Origin: CAZGAH01 sp964523295
Lineage (GTDB): Bacteria > Desulfobacterota > Desulfovibrionia > Desulfovibrionales > Desulfovibrionaceae
Direction: 5' to 3'
NCBI GenBank assembly: GCA_964523295.1
Contig: CAZGAH010000048.1
Coordinates: 1 to 33,576, forward strand
DNA: 33,576 bases
Below are positions 18,401-24,999 of this stretch, piece by piece (the stretch's first letter is position 1; each line of letters opens with the position of its first letter). The notes under the pieces are model-generated. The model was not told the origin of the DNA and made no database searches. It saw only the letters and a program-made list of their open reading frames with translations. The position numbers and the translations under genes are program-made.

Positions 18401-18677
18401 GCGCGCTGCGGGACTGGGATTGCAGGAGGCGCTGCTGCAAAGCGGGGCTGTCAGGCTGCGGCCGATCGTGCTCACTGCGCTCACCTCGGCGCTGGGCGCC
18501 TGGCCGATTACGCTGGATCCCATTTTTTCGGGTCTGGCCTGGGCGCTTATCTTCGGGCTGTTGGCCTCGACGGTGTTCACGCTGGTAATCGTGCCCGCGG
18601 TGTATTACGAGGCCATGGCCGGTCGTGAAGGGCGCGTAGTGTCCGCGGAGGCCTGCGCGGGAGGGCAGGGCGCATGA
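15417..18677 (+). CDS. RND family efflux pump, AcrB/HAE1-like
   Basis: A proton-driven inner-membrane pump of 1086 residues from the first ATG after the gap, matching the family's usual 1000-1100. The first membrane helix (about residues 20-40) is followed by the porter domain, helices 2-6, a second porter domain and helices 8-12. The proton-relay pair is D428-D429 in LGLVVDDPITNVDNIQRH. In the last third the motif GGIVIRNSLVLIEF has Arg where AcrB has its relay Lys940. Substrate is unknown; the sequence is closer to general small-molecule pumps than to the Cus metal pumps, but that is a weak judgement. It overlaps the SMR remnant by ATGA. The TolC-family gene 2.5 kb away, on the other strand, could supply the outer-membrane channel. 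The exact start may lie in the gap. Confidence 0.92.
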   Translation: MERDTPAGVIVAMVRAFLSGKGALLLLLFAFFAGAAALFVTPREEEPQIVVPLADVFVQAPGASAREVEQLVAAPLERILWQIDGVEHVYSMSRRDMALATVRFYVGEDRERSLIKLYNAISKHTDIAPGIVSGWVVKPVEIDDVSIVNVALASARYDDHALRRIAEEWLPRLAEVADVSRVTIVGGRAREVRVELLPERLSGLHVSALEIVRALQAADASVTAGGVDNLNLRATVSADSFLYSAQEVGELVVGVFDDRPVYVRDVARVIDGPQEPVSYSRLSLIQSGEAGLQGAETTASAQAGLPAVTLAVSKKKGSNAVTVAENVLARIDELKARTLPDGIVVEVTRNYGQTAQRKVDELIESLFFAVLTVIVLLALMLGWREALIVALSVPASFALALFVNSLLGYSINRVTLFALILSLGLVVDDPITNVDNIQRHILAGRRKPFEATLYAVQEVLPPVIMSTLAIVVCFLPLFFITGMMGPYMAPMAANVPLTVCFSTLCALTFVPWLSWLLLKSRAGGGVEGVDVVPDWVRRGYRALLLPLLNSRARRIALYGGIVVLLAGCVGLALLGQVPLKLLPFDNKNEFQLVLDLPDDTSLEATDRVVRVFEDYLRTVPEVVSVVSTVGTSSPMDFNGMVRHYYLRDAPAKADIRVNLVPKDRRVQQSHAIVLRLRAELEALSAEHAVRLKIVELPPGPPVLATLTAEIYGAPDRQYGQIIDAARHVQALMREEPGVRDIDASFETARVRVDFVPDKEKAALHGVSTADIARTLGLAVGGATPAKVHLPDERQPLLVRLILPRDRRSGVAALTRIPVKSASGDMVDLGELGVFVEKPEDQPIYHKNLKPVVFVYGEMAGRPPVEAVFGLQKRLTQAPLPPGTMAEWAGEGEWELTVRVFRDLGLAFGAALLAIYLLLILQTDSFVLPLLIMLAIPLTLLGIMPGFWVLNLLFASPVGGFPNPIFFTATSMIGMIALGGIVIRNSLVLIEFVRDARAAGLGLQEALLQSGAVRLRPIVLTALTSALGAWPITLDPIFSGLAWALIFGLLASTVFTLVIVPAVYYEAMAGREGRVVSAEACAGGQGA

Positions 18678-18944
18678 ACGTATACTGGATTTGCCTGTTT
18701 CTGGCCGGGGTCATGGAATGGGGCTGGCCCGTGGGGCTCCATGACCGCCAGCGGAGCCCTGCTGCTCGTGGCCCAGACCCGCATCCCCATCGGTACGGCC
18801 TACGCGGTCTGGACCGGGATCGGCGCCGTTGGCACCTTTGTCATCGGCATCTTTGTTTTTGGGGATCCGGCGTCCTGGCAGCGCATCGCGGCCGCGGGCC
18901 TGATCATATCCGGGATAGTGCTGATGAAACTTGCGCACAGCTGA
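18674..18944 (+). pseudogene. Broken SMR-family transporter (SugE/EmrE-like)
   Basis: The first frame gives the SMR start (MNVYWICLFLAGVMEWGWPVGL) with the membrane-embedded Glu14 that binds cation and proton. After about 20 codons the frame is lost, and the rest is read in another frame from about 18741: LLLVAQTRIPIGTAYAVWTGIGAVGT, then VFGDPASWQRIAAAGLIISGIV and KLAHS. The TAYAVWTGIGAVG signature is that of SugE-type (guanidinium/quaternary ammonium) members. About 20 residues covering the end of helix 1, the loop and the start of helix 2 are missing, so a deletion plus frameshift is present. It is translationally coupled to the RND pump. The break could be real or an assembly error, since gaps lie close by. 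Confidence 0.82.
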
Positions 18945-18991
18945 TTTTCTGGCCGGGGCCAGGGGCGGCAGCGAGCCATTGTGCTACGGGG

Positions 18992-19801
18992 TCAGCGTCC
19001 GGTCTCGGTGGCCTTGTTTCTTTCTATTGCGGCAAAGGCGCTGTGGTTGTGGATGGACTCCTCGCTTTCCACTTCCACGCGAAACCAGCTGATGTCGGGG
19101 TGGTTGTCCAGCGTCTGGGCCGCGTGGCGTACGACGTCCTCCACAAAGGCCGGATTGTTGAATGCGGCTTCGGTGACGAATTTTTCGTCCTCGCGCTTGA
19201 GGAGCGTATAGACCGGAGACGAACCGGCTGCCTCGGCCACCGCGATGAGGTCCTCCAGCCAGACGAAGCGCTGAAAGCGGGCGCGGATATGGACCATGGC
19301 CCGTTGGCTGTGCGCGCCGCCCTGCGTGCATAGGGCCATGGAGCAGGGACAGACGGTCATGACCGGCACATCGACATCGAGCTGAAACGCCGGTCTGGCC
19401 TGGTCGTCGGATTCCAGCTCGCCGGTCATGGCGCAGCGGTAGGAGAGGGGGCTCATGCTGTTCGTGGCCGGGGAGCGTTTGCGCAGGAAATAGGGAAAAC
19501 GGAAGACGACAAAGGCCTTGCGGGCGTTCAGCCGGGCCAGCACGTCGCGGAGCAGAGCCCTCACGCCGTGGTAGTCGAGTTCGCCGGACCAGGCCTGCAG
19601 GGCCTCGACAAAGCGGCTCATGTGCGTGCCTTTGAACTCGGCCGGCAGGTCCGCGCAGAATTCGACCGTAGCGACCGTGGCCTGTCGTCCGAGTTCGCGA
19701 TCCCGGACAACAATGGGCAGGGTAAGATTCTTGACGCCGACGCGGTCGATGGGCAGAGCCACCTCGGCCGGTCCGTTCTGAACGTCTGCGTAACGCTGCA
19801 T
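18992..19801 (-). CDS. folE2: GTP cyclohydrolase FolE2 (type IB)
   Basis: Makes 7,8-dihydroneopterin triphosphate from GTP, the first step to tetrahydrofolate. The 269-residue length and order fit FolE2 (COG1469) and not FolE. The active-site stretch is VPVMTVCPCSMALCTQGGAHSQR with C151 and H164, matching the catalytic Cys and metal His of studied FolE2 enzymes. Other family signatures are THMSRFVEAL and FPYFLRKRSPATNSMS. Type IB enzymes work with several metals and are known to replace zinc-dependent FolE when zinc is scarce. The start codon lies 1 nt after the nikR stop, so the two are translated together, which fits a metal-linked operon. The gene looks intact. Confidence 0.93.
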   Translation of the reverse strand: MQRYADVQNGPAEVALPIDRVGVKNLTLPIVVRDRELGRQATVATVEFCADLPAEFKGTHMSRFVEALQAWSGELDYHGVRALLRDVLARLNARKAFVVFRFPYFLRKRSPATNSMSPLSYRCAMTGELESDDQARPAFQLDVDVPVMTVCPCSMALCTQGGAHSQRAMVHIRARFQRFVWLEDLIAVAEAAGSSPVYTLLKREDEKFVTEAAFNNPAFVEDVVRHAAQTLDNHPDISWFRVEVESEESIHNHSAFAAIERNKATETGR

Positions 19802-19802
19802 G

Positions 19803-20222
19803 TCAGACGATGTCCTGCCCCGTGGTTGTCAGATTGAGCTTGCCGTGCTTTACGCCCTTGGTGGAAATGAGCTTCTGTCCGAGTTCCCGGACCGTGTCTC
19901 CCGGGCCGCGCAATACGAGCACCTCCAGGCAATTAAAGTGGTCCAGGTGAACATGCAGGGAGGAGAGGATGACGTCGTGCGCGTCGTGCTGAATCTCGGT
20001 CAATTTCTGGGCCAGGTCGCTTTTGTGATGGTCGTAGACCAGGGTGAGCGTGCCGGCGATCTCGCGGTCGGTATCCTCCCACTCTTTCAGAACGAGGGTG
20101 TTGCGGATCAGGTCCCGGATGGCCTCCGAGCGGGTCTGGTAACAGCGCTCCTCGCAGAGCTTGTCAAATTTTTCGAGCAGATCGGAATCCAGCGAAACGC
20201 CGAAACGAATAGTCTGACCCAT
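19803..20222 (-). CDS. nikR: Nickel-responsive transcriptional regulator NikR
   Basis: A 139-residue ribbon-helix-helix/ACT repressor that controls nickel uptake genes when bound to Ni(II). The N-terminal TIRFGVSLDSDLLEKFDKL and RSEAIRDLIR form the DNA-binding ribbon and helices. The high-affinity nickel site is complete: H79, H90, H92 and C98, with the spacing H-x10-H-x-H-x5-C of E. coli NikR (H76, H87, H89, C95). No nik or other nickel transport genes lie in this window, so its targets are elsewhere. I found no GTATGA-type or GTGTTAC-type palindromic operator nearby, though I could only look by eye. It sits between a methyltransferase (42 nt upstream) and folE2 (1 nt downstream). Confidence 0.94.
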   Translation of the reverse strand: MGQTIRFGVSLDSDLLEKFDKLCEERCYQTRSEAIRDLIRNTLVLKEWEDTDREIAGTLTLVYDHHKSDLAQKLTEIQHDAHDVILSSLHVHLDHFNCLEVLVLRGPGDTVRELGQKLISTKGVKHGKLNLTTTGQDIV

Positions 20223-20264
20223 AACGCGCTCCTTGGGTGCGTAGCGTGCGTGCGGCAGGACCGT

Positions 20265-20999
20265 TCAAGGCCTCGCTCCGGCGAGCTGTGGCCTGTCGCG
20301 GCGGATTTCCCACACATTGACGGCAACTGGCGGGCCTTTGGAGGTGACATGCGTCACGATTTCGCGGGCCGCGCGATTCACGACAAAGCCCGTTGCCGCG
20401 AGATGTTCGTTGAACGGGGCGAACATGCGGCGTTCGGGCGCGCTCAGCCAGACAACGCCGTCCGCGGTCAGGCTGCCATCCAGAAAACGGGCCACGGGCT
20501 CGATGAAGCGTTTTTCGTACATGATGTCCGCTCCCCAGATGATCGGAAAACTGTGCGACCGGAAGGCCGGTCGTCGCCAGTCCATCTGCACCCAGGCCGG
20601 ACCGTCGCCATTGACGGGGAAATTCTCCCGACCGTTGCGTTGGGCAAAATACAACGCCGGCCATTCGTAGTCCAGTCCCACCACCCGGGCGCCAAGCCCG
20701 GCGCCTGCCAGGGCCGTCAGTCCCAGCCCGCAGCCCAGGTCCAGGCAACGAACGCCGGCGATCCGTTGTCCCTGACGCTCCAGCCACATGCCCAGTCCCA
20801 GACTCGCAGGCCAGATTTCCGCCCAATAGGGCAGGCGTTCGTCAGGCCCGAATTCGGTCAGCCCGGAGGGCGCGTCGTCGTCGGCGATGCTTTCCCACAG
20901 CGCCTCCAGATCGGCGCTACGCTCCAGGCTCCAGTTCCGGCCGGCGAGGTCGACGGTGAAGCGTTCTTTTGAAACCGTGGTGACGTCGATTTCCTGCAT
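20265..20999 (-). CDS. Class I SAM-dependent methyltransferase
   Basis: A 244-residue Rossmann methyltransferase. Motif I is DLGCGLGL (residues 87-94) and D110 closes the second strand (VVGLDYEWP), as expected for SAM binding. The segment LPYWAEIWPASLGLGMWL just before motif I is typical of the METTL21/Nnt1-like group, which methylates lysine or histidine side chains of proteins, so a protein substrate is plausible. It lacks a separate substrate-binding domain. AAGGA lies 5 nt before the ATG. It is first in the minus-strand group with nikR and folE2; the shared order suggests one transcript but no obvious shared pathway. Confidence 0.85.
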   Translation of the reverse strand: MQEIDVTTVSKERFTVDLAGRNWSLERSADLEALWESIADDDAPSGLTEFGPDERLPYWAEIWPASLGLGMWLERQGQRIAGVRCLDLGCGLGLTALAGAGLGARVVGLDYEWPALYFAQRNGRENFPVNGDGPAWVQMDWRRPAFRSHSFPIIWGADIMYEKRFIEPVARFLDGSLTADGVVWLSAPERRMFAPFNEHLAATGFVVNRAAREIVTHVTSKGPPVAVNVWEIRRDRPQLAGARP

Positions 21000-21133
21000 G
21001 TATCCTTCTTCTCCCGCCCCGGGTCAGGCGGACACCGCCGGAGTATGCCCAAGGCTGGCGCGCGGAGCAAGCAGAAAGCCATGTCTGGGTGACAGGATTG
21101 CGAGGCTGCGAGCCGGCGCTGCACTCTGCGGCA

Positions 21134-21143
21134 NNNNNNNNNN
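21134..21143. other. Assembly gap between methyltransferase and tolC-like genes
   Basis: Ten N in the intergenic space 21000-21204. The promoter of the methyltransferase group probably lies here and cannot be read. Confidence 0.9.
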
Positions 21144-21157
21144 GCAGTGAGTGGAAT

Positions 21158-21182
21158 GCGCGGCGCCGATGTCGCGCCGCGC
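21158..21182 (-). terminator. Possible terminator stem after the tolC-like gene
   Basis: Arms GCGCGGCG (21158-21165) and CGCCGCGC (21175-21182) are perfect, with a 9-nt loop, 22 nt past the stop. No T-run follows, so the call is weak. Confidence 0.35.
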
Positions 21183-21204
21183 AAGGCCGAACGCAACGGA
21201 CTGC

Positions 21205-22848
21205 TCAGTTGGTGATGAGGGAATAGTTCTTTTCGCCGATGGCCACGTAGATGGAGGCCAGGGCGATCTGGTATTCGGCCAGGGCCGAGGTCAGCGTGTA
21301 TTCGGCCTGGGTGAGTTTTTCCTGCGCGTCCAGCACGTCGATATTGGTGCCGACCTGGGCCTGGTAGCGGGCCACGGCCATGCGGTAGCCTTCCGTGGCT
21401 GATTCCACGGCCTTTTTGGCAACCTTGATCCGCTCTTCGGCCTCGTAGATTTTCAGGTGCTTGGCCTTGACCTGGTAGGTCGCTTCCTGCCTGGTATTCT
21501 CTTCCTCGGCCTGGTACTGCTTGATGCCTTCCTTGGCCTTGCGCCAGCCGTAGTAGGTGCTGCCGAAGTCGAAGATCTTCCACTGCGCCTGGACGGCCAC
21601 GTTCCATTGGGCGAATTCGGTACGCCCGGGGCTGTTGTAATCGGTGCCGCGTACGTCGAAACTGCTGCCGCTGCGCGAGTTGTTGTAGTCGGCGCTGATT
21701 TGCGGGAAAAAGCCGCTTCTGGCGATATTGGCGTCCTGTCCGGCCATCTCGACGAGCTTCTGGGCGATTTTCAGGTCCGGGCGGTTCTTGTAGGCCTGGT
21801 CCAGGCAATCTTCGAGGGGAATGGAAAAAGGCGGTTGCGACAGTTCACCCTTGTAGTAAATTTTCGCGTCAAGGGGAAATATGAGCAGGGTGTTGAGTCT
21901 GGCCTGCTGCGTGGCCACGGTGTTGCGGGCCTGAAGCAGCTGATCCTGGGCTCTGGACAGATCGACCTCGGCCTGGAGCACGTCGAGCCGGGGTTTGAGG
22001 CCGACGTCGTAAAACGCGGTCGTGACCTGGAGCTGCGAGGAGAGCCGGGTGACGGAGTCCTTGGCGCTGCGCACGCTTTCGCGGGCCTTGAGCATGTTCA
22101 GAAAGTTTTCCTGCACCGTGAGGATGAGCGAGAGTTCGACGTTGGCGAGATTGGCCTCGGCCCTGGTCTTGTTCAACGCGGCTTTCTGATACGCGGACAG
22201 GGTTTTGAGGCCGTTGAAGAGTTCCTGGTGGACGTTGAACACGAGCTGAAAGATATTATTATCTTTTTGCAGTGAGCGCGGCAGGTTGGTGTTCGGTTTC
22301 AAATGGTCGTAATGGGAATACCCATAGGAGGTGTTGAGCGACGGGAAGAAATCGCCCCTGGCCGACTTGCGGCCGGCCTCGCTGCCGTCGAGTTCGGCCT
22401 GGGCGGAGGCGATGCGGGGGTTGGCTTCGAGTGCCCGTTTGACCGAGCGCTCCAGGTCGTATTCTTCGCCTTCCAGGACCGGGGCGTCTTCGGGCATGAG
22501 GTCCTTGTCGGAAATGGAGGTTTCGCCGTTCTTGGACTGTTCCAGAGCCTTGCGGACAAGGGTCTCCTTTTCTATGGCATGGTCGGTCTGCGAGCGCTCG
22601 ACCTCGATGGTGAAATCGCGCAGGGCGCTACCCGGATCGTTCGACGTTGTCGACGATTTGGGTTTGCTGCTGTTCTTCTTGCTGCCGTTGGTCGCCTTGG
22701 TATCCGTGCCGGACGGGGCTGCGGGGGCGGTCGTGGCTGCCTGGGAGTCGGGATCCTGGGGTTGCTCGGCGGCGAAGGGGCTTGCCGGCAACAGGGTCAG
22801 GCAGGCGACGAGGGAAACAATGGCCAGAAAGTGAAGGCGCAACCGCAT
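21205..22848 (-). CDS. TolC-family outer-membrane efflux protein with long N-terminal extension
   Basis: The outer-membrane channel for tripartite export. The start at 22848 is chosen because AAGGAGG precedes it and a signal peptide follows (LHFLAIVSLVACLTLLPASPFAAE); a longer frame upstream has neither. The product is 547 residues, against about 430-500 for most members. Mature residues about 30-85 are Ser/Thr/Lys/Ala-rich and disordered, and about 85-140 are charged, before the usual TolC repeats begin (LERSVKRALEANPRIASAQAEL). Two repeats of coiled helices follow, with the canonical end (YQAQVGTNIDVLDAQEKLTQAEYTL). Transcription likely starts from the minus-strand promoter at 23034-23062. 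It is a natural partner for the RND adaptor and pump at 14256-18677, though encoded on the other strand. Confidence 0.9.
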   Translation of the reverse strand: MRLRLHFLAIVSLVACLTLLPASPFAAEQPQDPDSQAATTAPAAPSGTDTKATNGSKKNSSKPKSSTTSNDPGSALRDFTIEVERSQTDHAIEKETLVRKALEQSKNGETSISDKDLMPEDAPVLEGEEYDLERSVKRALEANPRIASAQAELDGSEAGRKSARGDFFPSLNTSYGYSHYDHLKPNTNLPRSLQKDNNIFQLVFNVHQELFNGLKTLSAYQKAALNKTRAEANLANVELSLILTVQENFLNMLKARESVRSAKDSVTRLSSQLQVTTAFYDVGLKPRLDVLQAEVDLSRAQDQLLQARNTVATQQARLNTLLIFPLDAKIYYKGELSQPPFSIPLEDCLDQAYKNRPDLKIAQKLVEMAGQDANIARSGFFPQISADYNNSRSGSSFDVRGTDYNSPGRTEFAQWNVAVQAQWKIFDFGSTYYGWRKAKEGIKQYQAEEENTRQEATYQVKAKHLKIYEAEERIKVAKKAVESATEGYRMAVARYQAQVGTNIDVLDAQEKLTQAEYTLTSALAEYQIALASIYVAIGEKNYSLITN

Positions 22849-23033
22849 ACCGTCCTCCTTGCGCGCAACAACCGCGCGGAAAAGCATCCCCGTAGCCGCG
22901 GAATCGGTTCCACGGACCGGGCGCGTCAAAGAGACGCACGAATCCTGATGTGTCGTGTTGGGGTACACCCCGATCGCGCCGGACAGCAATTACCTGCTGG
23001 CGTTGCGTCGGGCAGCGTCGGGATGACCAAAGG

Positions 23034-23062
23034 CCTATACGCCATTGCGCGGCGAAGTTCAA
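23034..23062 (-). promoter_or_regulatory. Putative promoter of the tolC-like gene
   Basis: On the minus strand TTGAAC (23057-23062), a 17-nt spacer and TATAGG (23034-23039) form a promoter-like pair. The implied leader is about 180 nt. Confidence 0.45.
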
Positions 23063-23086
23063 GGCAGTTGTCGTGTTTCCGGGAAA

Positions 23087-23104
23087 AAATCATGCACGTG
23101 ATTT
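23087..23104. promoter_or_regulatory. Palindrome in the divergent regulatory region
   Basis: AAATCA (23087-23092) and TGATTT (23099-23104) are a perfect inverted repeat with a 6-nt centre. It lies between the divergent promoters of the tolC-like and kinase-like genes. A repressor site is possible but unproven. Confidence 0.35.
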
Positions 23105-23158
23105 CAGGGGAGGGCCGCAGATACCCCACACGTCCGGAAACATTTTTTTCTTGCGCGC

Positions 23159-23187
23159 TTGCCAGTCGGGGGGCATATTTGTATAAG
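23159..23187 (+). promoter_or_regulatory. Putative promoter of the kinase-like gene
   Basis: TTGCCA (23159-23164), a 17-nt spacer and TATAAG (23182-23187) lie about 100 nt before the start at 23291. Confidence 0.5.
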
Positions 23188-23290
23188 GGATAAAGGGAAA
23201 ATGGCAGTCGGTACCGGTCGAATGGATTGTTCGCCGCGAGCGTCGGGCCGTTTTCTCAGCCGGTCAATATCGCCAACAGGGAGTCCGGTC

Positions 23291-24247
23291 ATGAGCGACG
23301 AGGCCAGAGAATTGCTCCGCACCTTCATGCCTTCCTTTCCGGTTCAGCATTGTGGTCGCGTGGTGACGGATACGACGCAGTTCATGGACATTGGTTATGG
23401 CGACATCATCGCCCTGGGTGGGAGACATTATCTTGTTCTGAGGGATGAGATGGAGCGCCGCTTCGGCATCGAGGATCCCAAATACTGGGTCAAGCGCTGC
23501 CGATGCCTGCAGAACGGGGATCGCCAGATACTCAAGCTGGTCTTTCACGAAAGCTTTCCGCTGAAGCTTGGGGGGTTCGAGCTGCGCTGCCATCGCAGTC
23601 CGGAAAAGGAGGCCCGGATTCTCGAACTGGTGCGCAATGATCTGCGCTTCATGCAGGGGGTCACTATCCGCGACACATCCCACAACCCGGTCCGCGTGCT
23701 CGATGTCATCAGCGGCAAGCGGCTGGATGTGGTTGTCTTCGACATCCAGGCCGACCATAAGACGTATTTCCATGAGCATTTTCCGGACATCTTCAATCGT
23801 TTCGTCGGCGCTGTCGAGGCGATAGGCTATCTCCATTCCCGCTGGGAAACCCACGGCGATATCCGGCGGGATCACCTCTGGGTCGAATACGACACCGGGA
23901 GGTACCGCTGGATCGACTTCGACTACGCCTTCGATTTTCACGAAAATCCCTTCGGACTCGACATGTTCGGCCTGGGCAACATTTTGCAGCATCTCGTGGG
24001 CAAGGGGACGCATACGCAGGAGACCATCCAGCGGGATTTCGGTGCCGACACGATGGCCAGGCTGAGGCCGGAGGACTTTTCGCTTATGTTCCCCTATCGT
24101 CTGAGCAATCTGAAAAAGATTTTTCCGTATATCCCGGAAGAACTGAACCGGGTGCTTCTGCACTTCAGCGCAGGTGCCGAGGTGTTTTATGACGTTGTAG
24201 ACGAGCTGCTGGAGGAGTTGCGCCCCTGCTTTCGCTGTCTGGGATAG
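23291..24247 (+). CDS. Kinase-like protein (atypical serine/threonine kinase fold)
   Basis: A 318-residue protein with degenerate eukaryotic-type kinase signatures. The catalytic-loop equivalent is HGDIRRDHL (residues 188-196), with Asp190 in place and His where most kinases have Asn. The metal-binding equivalent of DFG is IDFDYAF (208-214), and GLDMFGLGNIL (222-232) resembles the segment with the structural Asp. K82 (ILKLVF) is a candidate for the ATP-binding Lys. No glycine-rich loop is evident, so activity is uncertain; it may phosphorylate a small molecule or a protein, or be a pseudokinase. The ATG at 23291 is preferred to earlier in-frame ATGs because GGGAG lies a few bases upstream. 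Two universal stress proteins follow on the same strand, suggesting a shared stress role. Confidence 0.75.
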   Translation: MSDEARELLRTFMPSFPVQHCGRVVTDTTQFMDIGYGDIIALGGRHYLVLRDEMERRFGIEDPKYWVKRCRCLQNGDRQILKLVFHESFPLKLGGFELRCHRSPEKEARILELVRNDLRFMQGVTIRDTSHNPVRVLDVISGKRLDVVVFDIQADHKTYFHEHFPDIFNRFVGAVEAIGYLHSRWETHGDIRRDHLWVEYDTGRYRWIDFDYAFDFHENPFGLDMFGLGNILQHLVGKGTHTQETIQRDFGADTMARLRPEDFSLMFPYRLSNLKKIFPYIPEELNRVLLHFSAGAEVFYDVVDELLEELRPCFRCLG

Positions 24248-24307
24248 ATGGCCAGGGGCGCCGGGCGAGCGCTCTGCCCGGACTCGCCCCGGTTTCGGAC
24301 GGCAAGG

Positions 24308-24322
24308 ATTGACGCCGTCAAT
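24308..24322 (+). promoter_or_regulatory. 15-bp perfect palindrome upstream of the stress genes
   Basis: ATTGACG (24308-24314), a single C and CGTCAAT (24316-24322) form a perfect dyad about 60 nt upstream of the first universal stress protein. It includes a -35-like TTGACG, so a bound protein could block transcription. Confidence 0.45.
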
Positions 24323-24384
24323 GCTGCTGCGCTGCCGGGACTGCGATAACCGCGCCTGCCCGGTAGCTGCCAAAGGAGGCTACG

Positions 24385-24894
24385 ATGGATTTCAAGAAAC
24401 TGCTTATCGCTATCGACGGCTCGGAAAATTCCCTGCGCGCCGTGAGTTACGTGGGCGAGATGCTGGGTTCCGCCCCCGGCTATCACGTCGAATTGCTCTA
24501 CGTGGAGCGTTTTCCGGCCCGGGACCTGTTTCCCGATGACGTAACCTGGAGAGCGCATTGCGAGGAACTTCTCGCCGAGATGCACCGGTTTCTCGACGAC
24601 GCGCGCGACACCCTCGTGGCCAAGGGGTTTCCCCAGGACCAGGTGAGCATCAACTACGTGCCCAGCTGCAAATCGCCGTTTCCGGACAGGTCTGTCAGTC
24701 GCTGTAGCCCGGGGACCAGCGTGGCGAGGGAAATACTCGGCGTGCTCAAGGAGGGCGGTTTCGGCACTCTGGTGCTGGGCCGGCGCGGTGTCTCCAAGGC
24801 CGAGGAGTTTCTCTTCGGCAGCGTGACGAACAAAGTCATCCAGGCACTGGTGCCCCACCTGGAAAAAGGCGACACCGTGTGGGTGGTCTCCTGA
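24385..24894 (+). CDS. Universal stress protein, single domain
   Basis: A cytoplasmic 169-residue UspA-family protein. The N-terminal strand KKLLIAIDGSENSLRAVSYV carries the conserved Asp and Ser, and the nucleotide-binding motif is LGRRGVSKAEEFLFGSVTNKVI (residues 131-152), of the ATP-binding G-2x-G-9x-G-S type. AAAGGAGG precedes the ATG. The segment after QDQVSINYV (about residues 92-112, PSCKSPFPDRSVSRCSPGTS) is longer than usual and has two cysteines ten residues apart... it replaces the normal short turn before AREIL. This may be a redox or metal-sensitive insertion, or a local sequence error. The gene follows the kinase-like gene and precedes a two-domain Usp. Confidence 0.92.
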   Translation: MDFKKLLIAIDGSENSLRAVSYVGEMLGSAPGYHVELLYVERFPARDLFPDDVTWRAHCEELLAEMHRFLDDARDTLVAKGFPQDQVSINYVPSCKSPFPDRSVSRCSPGTSVAREILGVLKEGGFGTLVLGRRGVSKAEEFLFGSVTNKVIQALVPHLEKGDTVWVVS

Positions 24895-24999
24895 TCGCTC
24901 CGGAGATCATGGAAAGCGGAGGGTCGGAGGGACCGACCATGCCAGCGTAACGGCGCCAGACCGGATCGGTATCCCTTCCGGCGGCGCGAGGAGGCGCAA

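Larger units (their letters stand above)
22849..23290. other. Divergent regulatory region without a gene
   Basis: This 442-nt stretch separates the divergent tolC-like and kinase-like genes. I find no supported gene in it. It holds one promoter-like pair facing each way and a palindrome between them, listed separately. Confidence 0.6.

Noticed and set aside
14256..18677. A single 1473-residue adaptor-pump fusion
   Set aside because: The continuity exists only because the N run is of a length that keeps frame. The two halves are standard separate proteins.
21205..22989. Longer start for the TolC-family gene
   Set aside because: The extra 47 residues have no ribosome binding site and hide the signal peptide that begins at 22848.
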